A stretch of DNA of 64,000 nucleotides. Origin: Drosophila miranda. Its lineage: Eukaryota; Arthropoda; Insecta; Diptera; Drosophilidae. Location: assembly GCF_003369915.1 (NCBI RefSeq), contig NC_046677.1:30770913-30834912 (forward strand). The letters run 5' to 3'. The translations under genes were made by a program, and so were the position numbers. This document shows, one piece after another, positions 56,748 through 64,000 of this stretch. Below the pieces are notes generated by a model that was not told where the DNA came from, did no database searches, and saw only the letters and a list, made by a program, of their open reading frames with translations. Numbering within the stretch: position 1 is the stretch's first letter; the number at the start of each line of letters is the position of its first letter.

Positions 56748-57779
56748 CTAGCTTTTTTTCTTCCCAGTGCTCACAATTCTTTGCCGGTCGATGACCTATC
56801 TCAACCGAGACAGCTGTTTCGGCGTTCTAGCAACTTTTTTTCTTGTGACACAAAAAAAATAAAAACTCTTTGCTTACAGCTTGAGGAAGTGAGACGCGTT
56901 TGTAACTGATAATAAAACAAAAAAACAATTTATAATTAAAAAATAAGAATAATATTTTGTGAAAATCGCAATATATAAAGAAATCAAAAAAACATTTATT
57001 TGCCTTCAAGCATAGCTTAGTTCCCCTGAAAAAAATCATATCGGAACTGGTGTGAGAAGAAAGAACAAAGATAATTTACCGCTGCTTGAGCCGTGCTAAT
57101 CAGCCCTTGCAACAACAACCAAACGTTTTATTGCTTTGGAGCGCCGATCCGCAAGACAAAAACAACGACTGCAAGCTCGAGTGCGAGTAAATCGAAGCTA
57201 ATCAGTTTCGTCTTCTTTACTCTCCTTCGCACTCTTGCTTCCGCGGACAGGTATGCTGGTTTTCCATCACCCGTGGCCAGGCAAACTCTTATTAAAGATT
57301 TTGTTCTGTATTTCCGAGCGTTTGATGGCTAGCTCTGCCGCATGACTATTGTAAACTATGGATGGGTCTTTGCTAAAACTCGTTATTCGTGGTCAGGGTG
57401 GACTTATTTAAAGACTTCTTCCCTGCTTTTCCAAACGTCTAACTCGTTGGGCTACGGACTCCATTACTGTAGGGTATTTAATCGCCTACTAAGCTCTACG
57501 TCCTCAGCCGTGGCTTGTCGATCGCTGCTAGCAACTTCTCAACAATAAATCCTATGCGACTGACTTGCAAAATTTAGCTGACTATGAAGATCGGTATTCT
57601 GGCCCAGATGCTGCAGCAACCGTAGTTTGAGAATAAAAGCGAATAAACGTATATGCCTCTCTTCTCAAGCCCACTACATATGTACATCGTTTGCCAGAAA
57701 AACCGAAAGTGTTTTTGATGTGTGTGTTTCTGCGATATTGTTGACCACATCGGGATGCGGTTCTACCAATTATTTTGGG
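56748..57779 (-). other. Gag leader of the retrotransposon
   Basis: About 1 kb between the primer-binding site and gag, without a long frame in the element orientation. This is the place where packaging signals would lie. Nothing specific was recognised. Confidence 0.5.
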
Positions 57780-57797
57780 TCCCATTGTTGGGCGCCA
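57780..57797 (-). other. Primer-binding site, tRNA-Lys type
   Basis: On the element strand the sequence TGGCGCCCAACAATGGGA starts 38 bases inside the 5' LTR. TGGCGCC is the complement of the 3' end of lysine tRNAs. The gap to the LTR is larger than usual. Confidence 0.6.
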
Positions 57798-57835
57798 CTA
57801 ACTTTATAATAATGAAATTAATAATTACTTATAAC

Positions 57836-59752
57836 TGTAACGAACCAGGCTGGGTGTTGGGGAGTGGGAGAAGGGCGCACGCGGTTATTCCCGGCTGGGA
57901 TGCTCGTCGGCTAATTGGGGTGGTGATCTTGCCCTCCTCTCACCGGATGCCTATCCTCATTATTAACAAGTTAAAATTTATGCGTGCTACGACGAGAGTT
58001 AAGGTGGACCTAAAATTGCTTGAACACATAATTGGCCCTTTCTCCGACCTGTCCCCGAACGCTTTTCCCCGCCTCAGATCTCGTTGAGGGCGGATTGACC
58101 CTCCCTACCTTGGCCATTCCTAGGTCGCAATTTATATGGAATGACCCCTTTGCGTCGTTATGGGATCCTCAGGGGCATTTGGCTAGCCGAAGGCAAAAAA
58201 AAACTGTGAACTAAAACATTATAAAATTTATTGAATTATGACTAAAAACTGAGCGATTCCTAAACTAAAACTAAATATAACCCAACAAAAAGTACGCATA
58301 AAAAGTAAAAGAATAAAAAAATAATATCAATAAAATTGCTTAATAATGACGAGGAATAAAACTAACAATTATCTCGGAATTCATGTATAAAGACAGTACA
58401 ACAGCCAGACCGAAAGGGGGGAAGAAACGGAACAAACAATAGGGGGAATTATGTAATTATCTAAATTTCTCTTTCCTTTTCTCTCATGAGTGGAATTGCC
58501 AGGGTTAAATTTTCTTGTTCATTCTCACTCACCCGATGATCCGCATATCCACCGACGAAGCGCTTCCCGGAGGAGATTTGGACCTGTAAAGTGAACTCCA
58601 ATCGGGAGTAAATCAAAGGCACACAGAAAAAAACCTCACTCACAAATTAAACTCTTTGCTCGCTCCACTCTCACTTTGAGCGACTCATTCCACTCGAGTA
58701 CAACAAAAAAACTCTCTCTGCCCTTTCTTTTTCTTCCTTTTCTTTCGCCTGCCCTTCGCCGACTGTCGCAGACTTTAACGCACAAAAAAACTAACAAAGA
58801 AATATTACTTAACTCATTAAATTATTAACACTAATCACTTAACACTGAATCCTATTATTACTAGAGATCTCAGCCATTCCCGGTTTCTTTTAGTTTTAGA
58901 TTTTCTCCCTTCCGAAATCACTCCATCGTTCCCTGGGACGGTTCCCGACGATAAAAATCACTCGCGAGACCACTCGAAAGACCCCGCCAGATCTCGGACT
59001 GCTCTTGCTTTCGCTCTAGCTGCGCTATATAGCCCTGCCTTGGCTCGCTTTTCAACAAGACGATTGAGTTTTTTTTTCTTCTTCCCCAAAAACCACTCAA
59101 CTCTCGCTAGCGTGGCGTCGGTGCCCGTGTACTTGGGCCTGCAATTTTTTCCAACGCTGCTTTGGCTGCTCCTCTGGACCCCTTCTGGCGTCCCTTGGAC
59201 GCTCGATCTCCTCGACGCCTCGCGTCTTTGGATCCGCGAAGCTGATCCGGGCCGCTTTGCAAAGAAAATACGGCGATGCGGCGTTCCTCCTTTGCGGTAT
59301 CCACTGCGCCGGTCCTACACGGATGAAATTATCTGACTAGTCCAATTTTCCTTTACCCTTCTCAATCTCACCTAGGCTGGAAAACTAATGCCGGAATGCT
59401 GAAGCTCTTCTCCTCCCGCCGCGATTACACGTTTTTTTCCCTTTTTAGCACTTATAAAAAATACTTATTGGCTGTTGACAGAGAAAACGAACGCTCGGGT
59501 CGAGCGCCAAAACGGGAAGAGACCGAAGCCAAGCCCCTCAACAAGCTACAACCCTCGGGCCCTCTCAAAGGACAGGGTGAAATGCCAGAGAAAGTTGACA
59601 ATCCAAGCTGTTAACTCTATCACTCTTCCTATGCCACTTTTCGTGATCTCCCCGACCTAGCCCATAGAGGGTGTTTGGTCTACCACGGCCCTTACGGTGC
59701 CGACCACTAGATGGCGCTGCGAACTAGCTCTCTCGCTGATCCAAGCGTTACA
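57836..59752 (-). repeat. 5' LTR (1,917 bp)
   Basis: The second LTR, carrying the promoter for the minus-strand transcript. A TATA-like GCTATATAGCGC lies on the minus strand near 59035-59024. It lacks the 7 bases present in the partner. Confidence 0.93.
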
Positions 59753-59756
59753 GCCA

Positions 59757-60048
59757 CTGCCCATTACGACAGATGAAATGAAGGGAAAATAGACAATCTT
59801 GGTAAGAGTATCCTGTTGAAATGAAACCAATTTCTAAGTACTTGTAATATAATGAATTTGCATTTCAAATTAACAATATATTTTTTGGACTTTCGAAAAT
59901 CAACTTGTTTGATTTTTTCTTAGCAATATAATGTTTATGTCCGTTCTTAACCGTTCATACACCACGAATGTTCTCTCGAATAGTAAAGGTATAATTGTGT
60001 TTTCGAAGATCGACTGACTTTAAGGGACTTTCCGTCATAAGCACGCTG
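59757..60048 (-). other. Flank right of the retrotransposon, with 5' part of the interrupted candidate exon
   Basis: Positions 59757-59812 continue the open frame found left of the element (SYQDCLFSLHFICRNGQ on the minus strand). An acceptor-like TTTCAACAG is at about 59813-59821. The remainder is AT-rich sequence leading to the 3' end of zinc-finger gene 5, with no gene recognised. Confidence 0.35.
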
Positions 60049-61260
60049 CTACAGCTGCTTTCCAAAATGGGTTTTCATGTGCGCTTTGAGAATATTAGGT
60101 TGTGTAAATGCCTTTGAACATTGATTGCACTCATACGGTCGCTCCCCAGTGTGCACTCGCATGTGCAGTTTAAGTTCGTGTTTGTATATAAACGACATTG
60201 AGCATTCGGAGCATTTATTGGGTCGATCCCCTGTGTGAGTACGGGTGTGTGCATCAAGTCTGCATTTTTGTGCGAAAGATTTTGAGCAGAAGGAGCAATT
60301 CAAGGGTTGATCACCTGTGTGCGTACGGATGTGTAATTTGAGTTCATGTTTATGTATATACGACTTTGGACAGTCGGAGCATTTGTAGGGTCGATCCCCT
60401 GTGTGAGTACGGGTGTGTGCATCAAGTCTGCATTTTTGTGCGAAAGATTTCGTGCAGAAGGAGCATTTATAGGGTCGATCACCTGTGTGTGTCCCGATGT
60501 GTAATTTGAGTTCGTGTTTGTGTTTAAACGACTTTGAGCAGTCGTCGCATTTGTAGGGCCGATCCCCAGTGTGAGCACGGGTGTGTATATCAAACGTGGA
60601 TTTTTGTGGGAAGGACTTTGAACAGTAGGAGCATTTGTAGGGTTGATCCCCTGTGTGCGTACCGATGTGTACTTTGAGTTCGGCTTTTAGTATAAACGAC
60701 TTTGAACAGTACGAGCATTTGTAGGGTCGATCCCCTGTGTGAGTACGGGTGTGTGCATCAAGTCTGAATTTTTGTGGGAAGGATTTCGAGCAGAAGGAGC
60801 ATTTGTAGGGCCGATCACCTGTGTGCGTACGGATGTGATATTGGAGACTGGATTTTCGCATATAGGACTTCGGGCATTGAGGACATTTGAACCGAGAGTC
60901 CGCATCCTTATCATCTTGATGTATTTTTTCATCGTCAGAAAAATCCGACTGTTCGCCTCTACTACATGTAATTTCTGTGTTCTCATCTTCATGATTATCA
61001 GAGAGGTCTTTATCCTTTTCCATAAGTGTGAAATAGAGTTTATGGCTCTGTTCACAGGTGGTCTTAAGACTGAATGCACTCACTGCATCCTCAAGGCAGG
61101 GCGGGCATATGTTTTCTGGCAGTGAATCCCCTCGCTTAACCATGTACCCTGTACACTGTGCTATCATGTCAGCAATGGAAGTGTCCCATGCTTGTGCCTC
61201 GTCGAATATGTTTTCGAGTGCTTCGGACCTTGCCATGCAAACTCTGCATATTTCCTCCAT
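60049..61260 (-). CDS. ZAD zinc-finger protein 5 of the cluster (ZAD + 10 fingers)
   Basis: 403 residues: a ZAD with CRVC and CPPC pairs, an acidic linker with DDEKIHQDDKDAD, then 10 fingers. The finger array alternates two types, one ending RLDAHTRTH and one KHELKLHIGTH, so it grew by copying a two-finger unit of about 168 bp. Nearly all linkers are TGDRPYKC or TGDQPYKC rather than the usual TGERPYKC. The protein ends 6 residues after the last finger. The upstream motif CTGTTAGGCGC is at 61417-61427. Confidence 0.9.
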   Translation of the reverse strand: MEEICRVCMARSEALENIFDEAQAWDTSIADMIAQCTGYMVKRGDSLPENICPPCLEDAVSAFSLKTTCEQSHKLYFTLMEKDKDLSDNHEDENTEITCSRGEQSDFSDDEKIHQDDKDADSRFKCPQCPKSYMRKSSLQYHIRTHTGDRPYKCSFCSKSFPQKFRLDAHTRTHTGDRPYKCSYCSKSFILKAELKVHIGTHTGDQPYKCSYCSKSFPQKSTFDIHTRAHTGDRPYKCDDCSKSFKHKHELKLHIGTHTGDRPYKCSFCTKSFAQKCRLDAHTRTHTGDRPYKCSDCPKSYIHKHELKLHIRTHTGDQPLNCSFCSKSFAQKCRLDAHTRTHTGDRPNKCSECSMSFIYKHELKLHMRVHTGERPYECNQCSKAFTQPNILKAHMKTHFGKQL

Positions 61261-61416
61261 TGTCCTGAATGTAAATGAATCTTAAAAAACGGAATACAAC
61301 GATATTTATATACATACATGGGAAATCAGAAAAATCTAACCCACAAGCAGCAAAATTATGAATGATTCCTTGGCGTGAATTTTTTTTGTTTTAATAAAAT
61401 AAATACACGAAATGTA

Positions 61417-61427
61417 CTGTTAGGCGC
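61417..61427 (-). promoter_or_regulatory. Shared upstream motif of ZAD gene 5
   Basis: An exact copy of CTGTTAGGCGC, 157 bp upstream of the ATG. Confidence 0.55.
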
Positions 61428-62025
61428 AAATGCATCTTATCGAATGTGTTATCGGATGTAACAAAATGTTTAGTCCTCTAATTCATTTTCTCTTTAGACT
61501 AATTTGTTAATAAAAAAATTTAATTCAGATTTTTAAATAGTGCATTCTAGCTGAGATGCAAAGATCAAATTTCTGCTCACCAAAAATGCTTAGTTGAGAT
61601 TTGGAACATATAATCACTCTCATAGGGTGAGAACAACGCACAATATCCAACGTTGTACAATCTATTTTAAAAATTTGTAAATAGATAATTCTTAATTAGG
61701 GCAGTTGAGATATTTTCTCGATGCCCAGTTGGTAATGAAACTCTTGAGTAACGAACAAAATTCTTTTGAAAAGTATACAAATATCATAAAATTTTATTAG
61801 GTGTTTTTTTATTGATTAAAATTTAAACCGGTTTATAAAGGCCCCATATAATATGAAAAACAGAATGGTGAACATTGTTCATCTTCGCCAAAAGCAAAAA
61901 CATTGAAACAGATTCATCATCCGCCAGCGATTTTTCAATATCTTCATACATCGTTTTAATGAAGAATTTTCGAAGTAAAGATAGTGGAAATAATTGAACA
62001 TACCAAGCTTATGTTCAAAAAAAGC
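61428..62025. other. Spacer between zinc-finger genes 5 and 6
   Basis: AT-rich, with no gene, repeat or RNA that I recognise. Confidence 0.4.
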
Positions 62026-63741
62026 TTAAAAATCTTGTTCTGCAGTCGTACCTTCCATTCTCAGCGTTCTTATGGATGTGATCTCGAAAAGTGCCGGAAT
62101 GGCATACTTGTCACTCCTTGTGTGAGTAATTAAGTGTCTCTGGTAGCTATTATTTTTATATCTAAATGTCTTTGAGCAGTGGGTACACTTGAATGGGCGT
62201 TCCCCTGTGTGAGAACGTATGTGCACCTGGAGATTCGATTTTTCTTGAAATGATTTCGAGCATTGGGAGCATTGGTGGGGTCGTTCATCCGTATGCGTAC
62301 GGGTATGTCTTTTAAGATTGGATTTTCCTCTAAAGCATTTCGAGCAGTGGGAGCATTTGTAAGGTCGCGTGTGAGTACGGATGTGTGCCTCAAGTTGGGA
62401 TTTTTGTAGAAAGGACTGTGAGCAGTCACTGCATTTGTACGGTCGTTCGCCCGTATGCATAAGGGTGTGTTTTTGAAGTTGGGATTTTTGTTGAAACAGC
62501 GATGAACAGTCGGTGCATTTGTAGAGTCGTTCATCCGTGTGCGTACTGATATGTCGCCGGAGAGATCCGGTTCGAGTAAAGGACTTTGAGCATTGGGTAC
62601 ACTTGTACGGTCGCTCCCCCGTGTGTTTACGCATGTGTATCTGGAGATGCGATTTTTCTGTAAACGACTTCGGGCAGTGAGTGCACTTGTGGGGTCGGTC
62701 AGTTGTGTGCCATCGACGGATATGAGCCTGGAGATTTGTGGCGATGGAAAAACACTTGGAGCAGTCGGAACACTTGTAAGGTCTCTCCCCCGTGTGGATA
62801 CGATTATGTCTTTTAAGATTAGATTTTCGCTGAAATGACTTTGGGCAGTGCTGACATTGGTAGGGCTGTTCCCCTGTGTGAACCCGGATGTGTACTTTGA
62901 GTTCGCTTTGAGTAATAAAGGACTTTGAGCAGTCAGAACACTTATAAGCTCTCTCCGCAGTGTGGGTACGACAGTGTCTTTGGAGAATCGATTTTAGCTT
63001 AAATGACTTCGAGCAGTGGGGGCATTGGTAGGGCTCTTCCACTGTGTGAACACGGATGTGTTCTTTGAGTTCGTTTTCAGTTTTAAAGGAGTTTAAGCAG
63101 TCGGAGCACTTGTAGGGTTGTTCGTCGATATGAGTAAGAAAGTGCCGCTTCAGTGCGCTCATGGTTACGAATGACTTTGAGCAGTGGACACATTTGTTGT
63201 GTCGCTCCTCCGTGTGATAACACATGTGACTTTGAAGACTTGATTTTCGATTAAACGACTTTGAACAGTGAGAGCATTGGTAGGATTGTTTATCCATGTG
63301 CATACGGATGTGATTTTGCAAATTGCATTTCCGTTTAAAAGACTTCGAGCAGTGAGTACACTTAAACAGAAGATCCACATCCTTATCATCTTTACATATT
63401 TTTTCATCAGTTTCCAAAATCGTCGCTTTTTTTCTGCTTATTGACATGTTCCAGTCGTTCTGTTCAAAATTATCACAGAGATCTGTTTTCATATCCTCTC
63501 CCATCACTGGAAAATATAGTCGATGGCTCTGCTCGCAGGATTTCTTAAGATTGAATGCACTCACTGCATCCTCAAGGCAAGGCGGGCATATTTTTTCTGG
63601 CAGTGAATCCCCTCGCTTAACCACGTACCCGGTACACTGTGCTATCATGTCAGCAATGCAAGTGTCCCATTTTTGTGTCTCATCAAAAATGTTTGCGAGT
63701 GCTCCGGATTTGACCATGCAAACTCTGCACATCTCCTCCAT
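62026..63741 (-). CDS. ZAD zinc-finger protein 6 of the cluster (ZAD + 15 fingers)
   Basis: 571 residues, the largest member. The ZAD has CRVC and CPPC pairs ([20 protein letters not shown]) and an acidic linker. Fifteen C2H2 fingers follow. Finger 8 has an extra residue between its histidines (HIRRWH). The linker between fingers 12 and 13 is shortened to HTRPYKC, lacking the GE(R) part, apparently by an in-frame deletion. The last finger has the long KNNSYQRHLITH form shared with genes 2 and 3. An acceptor-like TTTATTTGCAG precedes the ATG by a few bases. Two copies of the shared upstream motif are present. Confidence 0.92.
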   Translation of the reverse strand: MEEMCRVCMVKSGALANIFDETQKWDTCIADMIAQCTGYVVKRGDSLPEKICPPCLEDAVSAFNLKKSCEQSHRLYFPVMGEDMKTDLCDNFEQNDWNMSISRKKATILETDEKICKDDKDVDLLFKCTHCSKSFKRKCNLQNHIRMHMDKQSYQCSHCSKSFNRKSSLQSHMCYHTEERHNKCVHCSKSFVTMSALKRHFLTHIDEQPYKCSDCLNSFKTENELKEHIRVHTVEEPYQCPHCSKSFKLKSILQRHCRTHTAERAYKCSDCSKSFITQSELKVHIRVHTGEQPYQCQHCPKSFQRKSNLKRHNRIHTGERPYKCSDCSKCFSIATNLQAHIRRWHTTDRPHKCTHCPKSFTEKSHLQIHMRKHTGERPYKCTQCSKSFTRTGSLRRHISTHTDERLYKCTDCSSLFQQKSQLQKHTLMHTGERPYKCSDCSQSFLQKSQLEAHIRTHTRPYKCSHCSKCFRGKSNLKRHTRTHTDERPHQCSQCSKSFQEKSNLQVHIRSHTGERPFKCTHCSKTFRYKNNSYQRHLITHTRSDKYAIPALFEITSIRTLRMEGTTAEQDF

Positions 63742-63906
63742 TTTCCTGCAAATAAACTAATGTCAAATAAACGGATGTCAGTACGCGCAATAGCGAATTG
63801 AAGGGAATATAAATCAAACAACAAACCAAGTTGTGGCTTTTATAATTTGCAAATATGTTTTTTCTTCACAAATTTGTTGTGTTGACCACAGAGCATACGA
63901 ATAGAG

Positions 63907-63959
63907 CTGTTAAGCGCGAGGTGTAAAACAGATGACTGATTTTCTGTGCTGTTATGCGC
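63907..63959 (-). promoter_or_regulatory. Two shared upstream motifs of ZAD gene 6
   Basis: CTGTTAAGCGC (63907-63917) and CTGTTATGCGC (63949-63959) lie 166 and 208 bp before the ATG, the same arrangement as before gene 3. The surrounding 230 bp are also very similar to the gene 3 upstream region. Confidence 0.55.
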
Positions 63960-64000
63960 GGATGAAATCGGAGTACTGCATAAATATTTTGTTATCAAAT

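Larger units (their letters stand above)
50091..59752 (-). mobile_element. LTR retrotransposon, Gypsy superfamily, complete, minus orientation
   Basis: The element is 9,662 bp, flanked by GCCA on both sides (50087-50090 and 59753-59756). LTRs begin TGTAAC and end GTTACA. Order in its own direction: 5' LTR 59752-57836, primer-binding site, leader of about 1 kb without genes, gag, pol, polypurine tract, 3' LTR 52014-50091. There is no env frame. Integrase follows reverse transcriptase and RNase H, which defines the Gypsy superfamily. The very long LTRs and 4-bp duplication recall the Osvaldo/Ulysses group, but that placement is from memory. Near-identity of the LTRs indicates recent insertion. 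Confidence 0.95.

Noticed and set aside
50091-59752. The two 1.9-kb identical stretches as an assembly duplication
   Set aside because: TG/CA borders, the GCCA target duplication, primer site, polypurine tract and gag-pol between them show genuine LTRs.
1-64000. tRNA, rRNA or known structural RNA genes
   Set aside because: I scanned for cloverleaf-like and box-type sequences by eye and found none; a covariance-model search would be needed to exclude them.

Overview
The window is animal nuclear DNA from a Drosophila species that is not D. melanogaster, most likely of the obscura group. Introns are short with GT/AG borders, the promoters carry fly core motifs (DRE, Ohler motif 6), and the single-copy genes are those I remember from D. 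melanogaster cytological region 36C on Muller element B. The species call rests on memory and on divergence, not on a search.

Layout. Positions 1-4018 (minus) hold the 5' part of an axonemal dynein heavy chain (Dhc36C-like) that runs off the left edge. Then come mitochondrial EF-Ts (plus), a 5'-truncated Jockey-type retrotransposon, an unrecognised 247-residue protein (plus), and quail, a villin-like actin bundler (plus, 9.4-21.0 kb, with a very long first intron and two candidate first exons). Behind quail, on the minus strand, lie three tiny two-exon genes in tandem that encode related micropeptides of about 30-35 residues; I regard them as the most novel item here. Next are ATP23 metalloprotease (minus), a Tc1-like transposon, a hAT remnant, glucosidase II beta (plus), LAMTOR3 (minus), Cog5/four way stop (plus), a foldback-type element split by a second Tc1-like element, a two-exon gene for a 77-residue protein (minus), Sgt co-chaperone (plus) and Aac11/Api5 (minus).

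From 41 kb to the right edge is a tandem cluster of six C2H2 zinc-finger genes, all on the minus strand. Five carry an N-terminal ZAD domain. These five also share an 11-bp upstream motif about 157-171 bp before the ATG; the sixth has lost both the ZAD and the motif. A 9.66-kb LTR retrotransposon (Gypsy superfamily, Gag with a RING-H2 finger, pol in the -1 frame behind a slippery heptamer) lies inside the cluster with nearly identical 1.9-kb LTRs and a 4-bp target duplication.

The single-copy genes are mostly unrelated housekeeping functions: mitochondrial translation, ATP synthase processing, ER glycoprotein folding, lysosomal mTORC1 signalling, Golgi tethering and chaperone targeting. Several are arranged head to head over short divergent promoters. 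The repeats concentrate at 23-26 kb, 31-35 kb, 39-41 kb and 50-60 kb.
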